DNA from: Actinomycetota bacterium
GTDB taxonomy: Bacteria > Actinomycetota > Acidimicrobiia > Acidimicrobiales > Palsa-688
Assembly: GCA_021323695.1 (NCBI GenBank)
Contig: JAJPKN010000024.1
Coordinates: 1 to 33,883 of the forward strand
Direction: 5' to 3'
DNA length: 33,883 nucleotides
Part shown: positions 1 to 6,966 of the stretch, piece by piece
Numbering within the stretch: position 1 is the first letter of the stretch
Layout: the number at the start of each line of letters is the position of its first letter
The notes under the pieces: generated by a model
The model's database searches: none
The model's input: only the letters and a program-made list of their open reading frames with translations
Told to the model about the DNA's origin: nothing
Translations under genes and position numbers: made by a program

Positions 1-52
1 CCAGTCCCCATAGAGCTCAAGGCCATGTAGACAGAACGCTCACCCGCCTTCC

Positions 53-84
53 ACAAAAGCCCCCTGCTCAGCGGGGGGTTTTGT
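53..84 (+). terminator. Bidirectional intrinsic terminator
   Basis: The five C at 60-64 pair with the G run at 73-78 around an eight-base loop. The stem extends through an A run at 55-58 pairing with the T run at 79-82, so a U tract follows the hairpin on either strand. It separates whatever lies left of the window from the glycosylase gene and argues that the latter starts after it. Confidence 0.75.
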
Positions 85-120
85 CGTTACGGGCTTCGTA
101 ACTTCGGGCTAGAGCACACC

Positions 121-774
121 TTGGCCCTAGGGGCCGACCTGAGCGGCTTCTATGCCCTGGCCCGGCGCGAGCCCGGCCTGGCCGAGCTGGCGGCCAAGTT
201 CAAAGGTGTGCGCCCGCCTCGGTTCCCCACCATTTTCGAGGCACTGGCCAACGCCATAGCCTGCCAACAGCTCTCGCTCACGGTGGGCATCCACCTGCTC
301 AACCGCTTGGCAGCCCGCTACGGCCCCCGGCTGGCCACCGGGACCGGCGCGCCGGGCTTCCCCACCCCCGAGGCCCTGGCTGGGGCCGACCCCCACGAGT
401 TGCGGCCGCTGGGGTTCAGCCGGGCCAAGGCGCAGGCCCTGGTCGGCCTGGCCCAGCGAGCCGTCGCCGGCTCAGTGGACCTAGGTGCCCTGCAGCTCAT
501 GGACGACGGAGCAGCCGTGGCCGCGCTGAGCCGGCTGCCGGGTATCGGGCGCTGGAGCGCTGAGTACACCCTGCTGCGGGGCTTGGGCCGCTGGCACGTC
601 CTGCCTGGCGACGACGTCGGTGCCCGCAACAACCTGCGCCGGCGCTTCGGCCTGGTTGCCGGTGCCGGCTACGACGAGGTGAAGCAGCTTTCCCAGCGAT
701 GGGCACCTTATGGAGGGCTGGTGTACTTCCACCTCCTGCTGGAAAGCCTAGGGGACCAGGCCGGGCCCAAGTGA
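121..774 (+). CDS. DNA-3-methyladenine glycosylase, AlkA-type HhH-GPD
   Basis: This cytoplasmic base-excision repair enzyme of the HhH-GPD superfamily is expected to remove alkylated purines from DNA. At 217 residues it holds the glycosylase core and lacks the extra N-terminal domain of E. coli AlkA. The helix-hairpin-helix motif LPGIGRWSA is at about residues 139-147. The conserved aspartate region LPGDDVGARN follows at about 161-170, where Asp165 is the probable catalytic residue. The frame is open upstream through the terminator at 53-84, so the TTG at 121 is the first usable start after it; no good Shine-Dalgarno sequence is seen and the mRNA may be nearly leaderless. It stands alone and is convergent with the next two minus-strand genes. 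The family call is firm; the exact substrate is inference. Confidence 0.88.
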   Translation: MALGADLSGFYALARREPGLAELAAKFKGVRPPRFPTIFEALANAIACQQLSLTVGIHLLNRLAARYGPRLATGTGAPGFPTPEALAGADPHELRPLGFSRAKAQALVGLAQRAVAGSVDLGALQLMDDGAAVAALSRLPGIGRWSAEYTLLRGLGRWHVLPGDDVGARNNLRRRFGLVAGAGYDEVKQLSQRWAPYGGLVYFHLLLESLGDQAGPK

Positions 775-918
775 CCGGCCCCGGCACGCTTCACCCAAGC
801 CCCCCGGCGAGAGCGACAACAGCGGGCGCAGCTCAGCCAGCGGTAGGGGCCCCAGGGTGGCCACATGGGCGGCTGGCCCTCGAGGCTGGCCGCTTCTGCT
901 CAGGCCCGGGTGGGCGGC

Positions 919-1194
919 TCAGGCCAGAGTGGGTGCCTCGGTGCAACCCGGTTGGTGGCCCTCGCTGAGGACCCCCCCGCAGGACGGGCAGACGAGGCCA
1001 GCCCAGCACGCCGGGTCCCCCGGGTTGTCCTCGCCTTCGCCGAGGCCCGCTAGTTCGTCGTGCCCCAGATCCGGCCCCGGCCCCAGGCCGGGCGCACGCT
1101 GCTCGTCTGGCACCTCTGCCTCGTCGGGCGGGTAGTGGCGACCTGGGCCTTCGGCCCCTGGGCCCTTGGCCCCGCCGACCGGTGAAGCAGCCAC
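919..1194 (-). CDS. Small acidic protein with C-terminal zinc-ribbon-like cysteines
   Basis: No family was recognised. The 91-residue product has a Gly/Pro-rich N-terminus, an acidic middle (several Asp/Glu between residues 24 and 60), and a C-terminal segment CPSCGG followed eleven residues later by another cysteine (GHQPGC). That spacing resembles half of a zinc knuckle, so metal binding is plausible but unproven. It starts with GTG nine bases after the stop of the upstream DUF488 gene on the same strand, which suggests one transcript. The ribosome-binding site is weak, so the reading frame rests mainly on the cysteine motif and the operon-like spacing. Confidence 0.45.
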   Translation of the reverse strand: MAASPVGGAKGPGAEGPGRHYPPDEAEVPDEQRAPGLGPGPDLGHDELAGLGEGEDNPGDPACWAGLVCPSCGGVLSEGHQPGCTEAPTLA

Positions 1195-1203
1195 CGGCCC
1201 AGC

Positions 1204-1668
1204 CTAGCGGTCAGGCCGGTCGGCTTCGGGCACCGTCGGCCCCGGGGCGGGCCGGGTGCCAGCCAGCTTGCCGGCTATGACATCAGCCAAGACCTGGGCC
1301 CCCGACCGGCCCACGTCCTTGGTGGCGGTGAGCAGGGTCACCGGCCCCCGGGCGGCCCTAGCCACCAGGCTGGCCAGGGCGTCGCGGCCCGGTGGCAGCT
1401 CGAGCTCGGCCCGGTAGCGACGGGCAAACTCCTCGTACTTGGCAGGGTCGTGCCCGTACCAGCGGCGAAGCTCGGAGCTGGGGGCGACGTCCTTGGGCCA
1501 CTCGTCGAACAGCCCGGCCACGGCCTTCACCCCCCGCGGCCACAGACGGTCCACCAGCACCCGGTACCCCTCGTCGCCCTCGGCCAGCTCGTAGACCCGG
1601 CGGACCTTGACCGCCGCTGGCTTTCGGCGCCCTGTCCCTACCTTTGCTGTGCTCGGCCCATTGCCCAT
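1204..1668 (-). CDS. DUF488 family protein, YeaO type
   Basis: This small conserved protein of the YeaO-like branch of DUF488 has no established biochemical role. The family signature is clear: RVYEL, then YRVLVDRLWPRGV at about residues 35-47, the WYGHDP segment near residue 70, and a C-terminal TLLTATKD strand. Relatives usually begin two or three residues before the RVYE strand, so the first 20 residues here (Thr/Gly/Lys-rich) may be untranslated, with a GTG in AAVKV as an alternative start. The next gene on the strand follows after nine bases. A second, longer DUF488 protein of a different branch lies near 17.3 kb, so the two are not recent duplicates. Confidence 0.85.
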   Translation of the reverse strand: MGNGPSTAKVGTGRRKPAAVKVRRVYELAEGDEGYRVLVDRLWPRGVKAVAGLFDEWPKDVAPSSELRRWYGHDPAKYEEFARRYRAELELPPGRDALASLVARAARGPVTLLTATKDVGRSGAQVLADVIAGKLAGTRPAPGPTVPEADRPDR

Positions 1669-1726
1669 GGCTGGCCCTGCCTGTCCTCAGTCCCGCTGGC
1701 ACCAACAGGCTACAGCCGCCAACAGG

Positions 1727-1755
1727 TTAACAACATCGTCACCCGATAGTAGTAT
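1727..1755 (+). promoter_or_regulatory. Candidate sigma-70-type promoter for the DyP-like gene
   Basis: TTAACA at 1727-1732 and TAGTAT at 1750-1755 are separated by exactly 17 bases in an otherwise GC-rich intergenic region. It points at the peroxidase-like gene and would leave a leader of about 210 bases. No experimental start is known. Confidence 0.45.
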
Positions 1756-1877
1756 TGGGCCCAAAGCCATGCCATAGCCATGCCGGCCGGCCCAGGGAGC
1801 CCGCAGCGCTAGGTAGGCCGAAGACCAACCATGAGGTACTGCCACCGAGACTTGCCCAGCCGCTGGTGACGGCTGCC

Positions 1878-1919
1878 GGGCACACCCCCCTGGGCACACC
1901 CCCTGGGCAGACCCCCCCT
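1878..1919 (+). repeat. Three short imperfect tandem repeats in a leader
   Basis: Units of 13-15 bases beginning GGGCACAC or GGGCAGAC and ending in a C run plus T follow one another, with a fourth partial unit after 1919. They lie in the probable 5' leader of the DyP-like gene. C-run length differs between units, which fits slippage. Confidence 0.6.
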
Positions 1920-1971
1920 GGGCGCAGCGGTCTGGGCGGCAAGGCAGGCGAAGTGAGCGAAGGAGGCTCGA

Positions 1972-3375
1972 ATGGCACTCACCGGTAAGGAGCAGGAGAC
2001 CTTCGACTGGGGCCGCGTGGTCGATTACTCAGCCCGCTACTCCCATCCTCGCCCCCAGACCCAGTACGAACTGCCCGGGGTCACCGAGGAGGTCCACCAG
2101 GCACCTTGCCCGGCCGGCGGCACCCACGCCGGTGTCCCCGTGGCGGTCGTGCCCCTGTGGCACGCCATGGTCACCGCCCGTTTGACCGTCCCCCCGGGGG
2201 ACAACCAAGCCCTGCGGGACGCCCAGCGCCGGTTGGAGGCCGCTCTGGCTCAAGTCGAGGAGCTCTACCCCACCTCCCCGGCCGGCATCTTGGCCCAGGT
2301 CGCCTGGGGCCTCCCCTACTTCCAGCGGTACCTGCCCAAGGCCCTGGTGTCCGAGCACATCCCCAAGTCCACCCGTCCCGGACGAGAGGGCGAGCCGGCC
2401 TTGGTGGAGGCGGTGCGCTTCCCCCGGGACCCCGAGGACCTGGTGATCGAGCACAACGACGTCTGCTTCCACTTCAAGAGCGACTTCAAGGGCCACATAG
2501 ACGACGTGGTGCAGGCGCTGTTCTACCCGGGCCCGTCCAACCTCAACGGCATCGGCTCGCCCGGGGTGTTCATCGGTGACCTCTTCACGGTCACCTCCGT
2601 GCGCCGCGGCTTTGCCGGCCGCGGCATGCCCAGGCGGGTCGGGATGAGCCTCGGCATCCCCGGGGCAGACAAGATCCCCCAAGGCGCCATGCTGTTCATG
2701 GGTTTCACCTCCAGCCACGTGCACGGGTTGGCCGCCGGCAACCTGGCCAGCTACGAGACCGTCCCCGGCTGGACCGATGCCACCCCCACCAGCTACATGG
2801 CCGGGGGCGCCAACATGCACGTGAGCCACATAGCCATCGAGCTGGGCCGCTGGTACGCGCTCGCTCACCCCGACCGCTTGCACCGGATGTTCCACCCGCG
2901 GCGCAACGAGCCCGAGGAGGTGCTGTCTCCCGACCAGTGCCCCGCCACTTCTACCTTCCAGGCCCAGCGGGACGAGGACGCCAGCCACTTTGGCTTGGTG
3001 GGCCACAACGAGCAGATGCAGTTCCTCTCCCGGACCGAGACCGAGACCACCACGGCTTACGGCCAAAAGCTCCCCCGGGGCACGACTTTCTTCCTCCGCC
3101 AGGACTTCGACACGGTCGACAACCCTTTCGCCTTCTCGGCCGACGGCCCAGTAAGCCCGTTGCCCCGGGCAGGGGTCCACTTCATCGGTATCGGGCCCTC
3201 CGCCCAGCAGTTCGAGCTGATGCGCCGTGAGATGGACAGCCCCGGCTTGGCCGAGAAGTACCACATCCCCGACGAGAACGTGGGCTTCACCGACTTCCTG
3301 GTGAACACCCACCGGCAGAACTACTGCCTGCCGCCCCGGGCCCACCGCTCGTTCCCCTTGGCCGAACTGCTCTGA
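1972..3375 (+). CDS. Diverged DyP-type peroxidase-like protein
   Basis: The 467-residue protein has the order of elements expected of a dye-decolorizing peroxidase: a first ferredoxin-like half with a WGLPYF strand (about 113-118), a VRRGF segment near 210, an HVSHIAIELGRW helix near 283-294, a possible heme-ligand region DASHFGLVGH near 340, and a final strand VHFIGIGPSAQQFELM near 400-415. The usual GxxDG catalytic motif is not present in standard form; GIPGAD sits roughly there. There is no Tat or Sec signal, so a cytoplasmic location is likely. The start is well supported by AAGGAGG at 1960-1966, five bases before the ATG. The fold assignment is by eye and moderately sure; peroxidase activity is inference, and an uncharacterised relative of the fold is equally possible. 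Confidence 0.5.
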   Translation: MALTGKEQETFDWGRVVDYSARYSHPRPQTQYELPGVTEEVHQAPCPAGGTHAGVPVAVVPLWHAMVTARLTVPPGDNQALRDAQRRLEAALAQVEELYPTSPAGILAQVAWGLPYFQRYLPKALVSEHIPKSTRPGREGEPALVEAVRFPRDPEDLVIEHNDVCFHFKSDFKGHIDDVVQALFYPGPSNLNGIGSPGVFIGDLFTVTSVRRGFAGRGMPRRVGMSLGIPGADKIPQGAMLFMGFTSSHVHGLAAGNLASYETVPGWTDATPTSYMAGGANMHVSHIAIELGRWYALAHPDRLHRMFHPRRNEPEEVLSPDQCPATSTFQAQRDEDASHFGLVGHNEQMQFLSRTETETTTAYGQKLPRGTTFFLRQDFDTVDNPFAFSADGPVSPLPRAGVHFIGIGPSAQQFELMRREMDSPGLAEKYHIPDENVGFTDFLVNTHRQNYCLPPRAHRSFPLAELL

Positions 3376-3603
3376 CGCCCGTGCCGGGACTGGTGGTTCG
3401 ACCGGTTGTGCGCCAGCGCAAAAGGTAGGCAGCCAACGGCGGGCCCAGCCCGAGCGACCGGGTGAGCGCTGCCCCCAGGTGCAGCCGGGCGAGCTAACCA
3501 CAGCCGCGCCCACAAGGCTTGTGCGCCGCGTGCCCCTCGTGGCCGGCCTCGGTGGTCTCGCTGGCCGCTGTCGGCTCGGGTCGTCCCAGCCGGGCCCGCA
3601 GCG

Positions 3604-4254
3604 CTACGAGACGTCTTGGGGTTTGGGCCCTTTCGCGCCCGGGTGAGCCACGATCTCGACGAAAGGACAAATGATCTCCGGCACCTCAGGCGGCTCGAAG
3701 CGCTCCTCTTGGCCTACGTGGAACCCAGCTCGGACGACGGCGGCCTGCGTGTCCCGGTTGAGGTGGCACCCGGCCCCGGCCCGACGCCAGATCGGGGTCA
3801 CCCGGTCCTGCCAACGCGCCCGGCGGCCTTCACCGCGGACGTGCTCGAGGGCGAGCAGGCGGCCACCGGGACGGAGCACCCGATGGACCTCGGCGAGCGC
3901 GGCGTCGGGGTCGACCACCGAACAGAGCACGAGGGTGGCGACGACGGTGTCGAAGCTCGCGTCGGCAAAGCCGAGGTGCTCGGCGGGGGCGTCGGACACT
4001 TCGACCGGGACGGTGGTGCCAGCGAGGCGCCGTACCAGGCGGCCCCGCATCGCGGGGTCGGGCTCGGCGGCGACGACCCGGGTGACATCGCGGTAGTGGC
4101 GGAGGTTCGCCCCGGTCCCTGCCCCGATCTCGAGCACCTCGCCGCGCGCCTGGGCGATCAGCCCGGCGCGGCGGCTCCCGAGCCAGGTGCGCTCCGCCTG
4201 GGCATTGACCCGGTCGTAGACGGCAGCAAAGAGGCGGTGGCCCTTGGCGCTCAT
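3604..4254 (-). CDS. Class I SAM-dependent methyltransferase
   Basis: This Rossmann-fold methyltransferase has unknown substrate. Motif I is VLEIGAGTGAN at residues 40-50; an acidic end of strand 2 (AAEPDP) follows, then the FDTVVATLVLCSV strand and the motif LRPGGRLLALEHV. This matches the UbiE/Methyltransf_11 layout, and the length (216 residues) is normal. The ATG at 4254 gives the usual N-terminus (MSAKGHRLFAAVYD); the frame remains open further upstream without homology. It opens a block that differs in flavour from the neighbouring housekeeping genes and lies beside a decayed transposase. The family is certain; a small-molecule or lipid substrate is only a guess. Confidence 0.88.
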   Translation of the reverse strand: MSAKGHRLFAAVYDRVNAQAERTWLGSRRAGLIAQARGEVLEIGAGTGANLRHYRDVTRVVAAEPDPAMRGRLVRRLAGTTVPVEVSDAPAEHLGFADASFDTVVATLVLCSVVDPDAALAEVHRVLRPGGRLLALEHVRGEGRRARWQDRVTPIWRRAGAGCHLNRDTQAAVVRAGFHVGQEERFEPPEVPEIICPFVEIVAHPGAKGPKPQDVS

Positions 4255-4327
4255 GGCCGACAACCTCGGATGATAGGCGTGATGACCACCGACAGTACCG
4301 CCTGTGGTCGTCGGGACACGGTTGGGT

Positions 4328-4630
4328 TCACCAGCCCTGCCCCTTGGCCTTGGCGACCTGCTGGTCGAGGCCAGCGGCAGCGACCGGGCCAATGATCTTC
4401 TCGAAGGTCACACCGTTGGGTGCGACGAGGCGGGTGATGACCGAGGTGCGGTCAGGGGAGAACCCTGCCACGTCCGTCCCGCGCCTGGTCTACCGGTTGA
4501 GCCGCTCTTGGGGGCCAAAGCTCTAGATCTGGCGCCAGGTCTCCCGAGGGAAATAAGAGGAAGCCAGGAGGTCCTCCCTTGCCTCCTCAAGGTGCGCGGT
4601 TGCCTCTTGATGGCCTTTTGGGAAGGGTGA
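4328..4630 (-). pseudogene. Decayed IS256-family transposase C-terminal region
   Basis: One minus-strand frame reads FPKGHQEATAHLEEAREDLL, then ASSYFPRETWRQI, an amber codon (4523-4525), SFGPQERLNR, a second amber codon (4490-4492), and TRRGTDVAGFSPDRTSVITRLV. This follows, residue by residue, the conserved IS256/MULE-type C-terminal stretch (EDLLAF..FPRE.WRQIWS.NP.ERLN.EI.RRTDVVGIFPNR..V.RLV). After RLV (about 4424) the match stops and a 31-residue tail of unknown origin continues to the TGA at 4328-4330. The N-terminal two thirds, including most of the DDE catalytic core, and terminal inverted repeats were not found. It is therefore an old fragment and not a mobile element. The family assignment is confident; the exact left and right limits are not. 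Confidence 0.75.
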
Positions 4631-4867
4631 CGCAGTGGCCGTCCCCAGTCCAGCACCCTGATCGCGCCTTCGTGACGGCCATTGGCGACGCCTATCGAAC
4701 GGCGGCAACCGACGCTGCAGCCCTCAAAGCCAGGCCTGGCCCGCCGTTCAGATCTCTCGGGCACGAGGCTGCACTATCTGGGTCTGACCAGCGTGCCAGA
4801 AAGCGGGCGCTCTGGCCCGTGCCCGCTCCAACCGGTCGGCGTTTGGCGTCGCCATCGGGCAGGGCGG

Positions 4868-5563
4868 TCACGACGTGCAGCGCCCAACGTCACTGGTGCC
4901 GTTGGCTTCGTTTGTGCTCATGTCGCTCGTCGCTGCTCGGAGGAGGGTGGTCGGCCGCAGCTCGGCGAGGTGGTGGACGCGGCCAGTGATGTCGAGACCA
5001 GCCGCCTTTGCGGTGGAGGCGTCGAGTTGCCCGGCCAGGAGGCCGAGGATTGCGTCAGGGGGGCCTGCCAAGACCACCTCGGGCTTGGTCGCTTTGCCCG
5101 AGCGGAGCTCGACGTAGCCATTGGCGGACTGTAACGTCATGATGTCGCCGTCGACGTGGATCTCGACGGTCATGGGGCGCCTGGCGGGATCGCACCCGGC
5201 ATAGATGACGGCAAGGGGGTGGGCCAGCCAGTGGGAGCGGAAGGTGTCGGTGCCCAAGGGTCGACGCATTACGACCGGCACCGCCCAACGCGCTAGTGCG
5301 TAGAGCGGCTCGCGCAGTTCCTGCCCCCAGGGGGTGAGCCGGTATTCGGCGTGCCCGCCGTGTTCGATGACGCCTGCGTCGGAGAGTTGGCGGAGCCGGT
5401 CGGCGAGGAGGTTGGTGGCGATGCCAGGGAGGCCGTCCAAGAGCCGGCGGTAGCGGGCGGGCCCATCGAGCAGCTCGCGCACGATCAGCAGCGACCAGCG
5501 GTCGCCGACCACGTCGAGGGCCCGGGCCAGGGCGCAGTACTGCCCGTAGGACTTCACCGCCAC
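4868..5563 (-). CDS. HxlR-family transcriptional regulator with C-terminal SCP2-like domain
   Basis: This winged-helix regulator has the classic HxlR opening: SYGQYCALARALDVVGDRW, then WSLLIVRELLDGPARY and a wing ending in RLTPWGQEL. A C-terminal domain (about residues 125-220) with MTVEIHVDGD and KPEVVLAGPPDAILGLLAGQ looks like a small sterol-carrier or lipid-sensing domain, an arrangement known in actinobacterial HxlR proteins. The GTG at 5563 gives the canonical MAVKSYGQYC start; a TTG 24 bases upstream is less likely. It is divergent from the DinB/VOC pair, with only 67 bases between starts, and an inverted repeat there is the obvious operator. The effector is unknown. Confidence 0.85.
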   Translation of the reverse strand: MAVKSYGQYCALARALDVVGDRWSLLIVRELLDGPARYRRLLDGLPGIATNLLADRLRQLSDAGVIEHGGHAEYRLTPWGQELREPLYALARWAVPVVMRRPLGTDTFRSHWLAHPLAVIYAGCDPARRPMTVEIHVDGDIMTLQSANGYVELRSGKATKPEVVLAGPPDAILGLLAGQLDASTAKAAGLDITGRVHHLAELRPTTLLRAATSDMSTNEANGTSDVGRCTS

Positions 5564-5574
5564 AAGGGTAGCAC

Positions 5575-5630
5575 TTGACTTTCTCAAGCGCCTCAGTCAG
5601 TATGAAGCTACTGAGATAAAAGGAGGTGCT
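5575..5630 (+). promoter_or_regulatory. Divergent promoter with overlapping operator and strong RBS
   Basis: TTGACT (5575-5580) and CAGTAT (5598-5603) are 17 bases apart and read toward the DinB-like gene. An inverted repeat, CTCAGT at 5592-5597 and ACTGAG at 5610-5615, spans the -10 element and start region, where a repressor would block transcription. AAAGGAGG at 5618-5625 is a strong ribosome-binding site for the GTG at 5631. The adjacent HxlR gene is the likely source of the binding protein, by inference. Confidence 0.6.
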
Positions 5631-6206
5631 GTGGGCCCCGATCCTGTCGACCAGCTGTCCACGGCTTTGGAGTGCACTGGCAAGGTTATCGACGCAGTCG
5701 GCACCAACCAGTGGGAGGCGCCGACTCCCTGTACCGACTGGGACGTCACCGAACTGGTCGCTCATCTGGCGAGCGGCAACGCCCGCTTCGAGGCGGCGCT
5801 GCGCCACCAGGAGCCCGCCGACGACAGGACCGTCGACGCCGACCCGGTGGGTGCGTACCGACGGTCGATCCCCGGGCTCGTCGACGCCTTTCGTGCCCCC
5901 GGCGTCATGGACGAGCTTGTGACCCTGCCGTTCGGTGTGGTCCCCGGTTCCGTCGCCGCGAACCTGCGGCTCATCGAGGTGCTCGTGCATGGCTGGGACT
6001 TGGCCCAGGCCGTCCACCAACCGACCAGTGCCTTCCCCGAGGACCTGGCCCAAGCTGCACTGGCGTTCAGCCTGGGAGCCCTCGGTCCCATCCCTCGCGG
6101 GCGGCAGTTCGCCCCCGCCCAGCCGGTCGCCGACGACGCCCCGACTATCGACCGCCTCGCTGCCTTCCTTGGCCGGCCGGTTCCCTCCACGGCGTCGCCA
6201 TCGTGA
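5631..6206 (+). CDS. TIGR03086-type DinB/MDMPI family protein
   Basis: This belongs to the four-helix DinB superfamily, in the branch of mycothiol-dependent maleylpyruvate isomerase-like metal proteins found mainly in actinobacteria. The PCTDWDVTELVAHL segment places His45, and ExxxH at 116-120 followed by GWDLAQA supplies the other two ligands of the usual three-residue metal site. Length (191 residues) is standard. The GTG start follows an optimal ribosome-binding site. The last four bases overlap the next gene, so the two proteins are translationally coupled. Likely job: a thiol-dependent isomerase, transferase or detoxification step under control of the divergent HxlR regulator; the actual substrate is unknown. 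Confidence 0.85.
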   Translation: MGPDPVDQLSTALECTGKVIDAVGTNQWEAPTPCTDWDVTELVAHLASGNARFEAALRHQEPADDRTVDADPVGAYRRSIPGLVDAFRAPGVMDELVTLPFGVVPGSVAANLRLIEVLVHGWDLAQAVHQPTSAFPEDLAQAALAFSLGALGPIPRGRQFAPAQPVADDAPTIDRLAAFLGRPVPSTASPS

Positions 6207-6610
6207 TCGCCCTCGGCAACAACGCCCACCTTTTCGCTCGACCCCACCGACGGGGCCAACTGCGGTCCAGCCTCACGGCCCTCTTCGACTGCCCTGTCGC
6301 CGATGTCGAGCACCCCGGCATCCCGGGCGGGATGCTCCTCGTCCGGTTCCCTCGCGGCGGCAGCCTGAGCATCGAGTTCGCCGACGATGCACCCGATGAC
6401 GACCGCCCGCGCCTCGGTACCTGGCTGGAGCTCCAAACTGACGACCCGGCCGGCCTTGTGCAAAAGGCTCGAGACTTCGGGCTCCCCGACGTCCATCACG
6501 CCGGCCACCTCCACTACCTCGCCATTCCCGGAGGACAAGTCTTCGCCGTCGCGCTCCGGGCTGAAGAGGCGGCGCCAATCGGCTCCGCTGAGCGACAACG
6601 TAGGGCGTGA
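6203..6610 (+). CDS. VOC (glyoxalase-like) family protein
   Basis: The 135-residue protein has the single-unit pattern of the vicinal-oxygen-chelate fold: a first strand ALGNNAHLFA, then the strand pair SLSIEFADDAP and GTWLELQTDDPAGLVQKARDFG, and a closing HLHYLAIPGGQVFAV. The GTG start lies inside the stop of the DinB-like gene (GTGA), showing coupled translation. Members often act as glyoxalases, dioxygenases or resistance proteins; no feature here decides among them. Pairing with a thiol-type DinB enzyme suggests a shared small electrophile or aromatic substrate, as inference. Confidence 0.75.
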   Translation: MIALGNNAHLFARPHRRGQLRSSLTALFDCPVADVEHPGIPGGMLLVRFPRGGSLSIEFADDAPDDDRPRLGTWLELQTDDPAGLVQKARDFGLPDVHHAGHLHYLAIPGGQVFAVALRAEEAAPIGSAERQRRA

Positions 6611-6852
6611 GAGCGCCGAGCGCCGCTGCCCGCTGCCTGTGGCCGTCTCCGGCCGCTACGCCGCCTCGCCGAGAACCGTCGCTGGGCCGACCGCAGCGGC
6701 GCCGCCCAAGAGGCTGCAACCTAACTCGACGTGGCCGCCTGGGGCCGATGGCCGAGCACGTCGCCGCTAGCCTGCACACAGGCGACCGGGTGCTCGTCAC
6801 CAGCCGGCTCGAGCGCCTGCCGGCCAGCGTCGTGGACGCGTTGGCCTCGTGA
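6607..6852 (+). pseudogene. ssb: Decayed single-strand DNA-binding protein gene
   Basis: Two frames together spell an SSB core. In one, LAENRRWADRSGAAQEAAT (6665-6721) ends at a TAA (6722-6724) and continues as LDVAAWG (6725-6745). In the next frame, from 6748, MAEHVAASLHTGDRVLVTSRLE follows. Real bacterial SSBs read NRRW.DR...QEAT.F.DV.AWG..AENVA.SL.KGDRV.V.GRLE, so a nonsense codon and a one-base deletion near 6746 have broken one gene. The N-terminal oligomer strand is eroded and the acidic tail is absent. It follows the VOC gene directly and is probably a transferred remnant rather than the cell's replicative ssb. Confidence 0.72.
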
Positions 6853-6904
6853 GGGCCGTTCTCGGCACGTCGGTGCTCATAGTGGGTTCCTAGGTTGTCT
6901 ACGA

Positions 6905-6958
6905 CCTGGTCGGCGCTCGGCCGGCCTCCGACCAGGCCTGGCCCGGGCGGCCCGGGCC
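6905..6958 (-). terminator. Two consecutive strong hairpins after pdhC
   Basis: A perfect nine-pair stem (6905-6913 with 6928-6936) is followed by a perfect eight-pair GGCCCGGG/CCCGGGCC stem (6940-6947 with 6951-6958). They begin nine bases beyond the pdhC stop on the minus strand. There is no U tract, so they may protect the 3' end or assist Rho rather than act as a classical terminator. Confidence 0.5.
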
Positions 6959-6966
6959 TGGCCGGC

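Noticed and set aside
2029..3513. Long minus-strand open frame of 494 codons opposite the DyP-like gene
   Set aside because: High GC makes antisense frames open; the translation is Val/Gly/His-rich with no motif, and the plus-strand gene has clear structure and an excellent ribosome-binding site.
3376..3603. GGTTCGA-like sequence near 3394 as part of a tRNA
   Set aside because: No acceptor stem, anticodon arm or second arm could be folded around it.
4328..4471. Independent 47-codon gene starting at a GTG
   Set aside because: The frame continues upstream as recognisable IS256 sequence through two amber codons, so this is the end of a remnant and not a separate gene.
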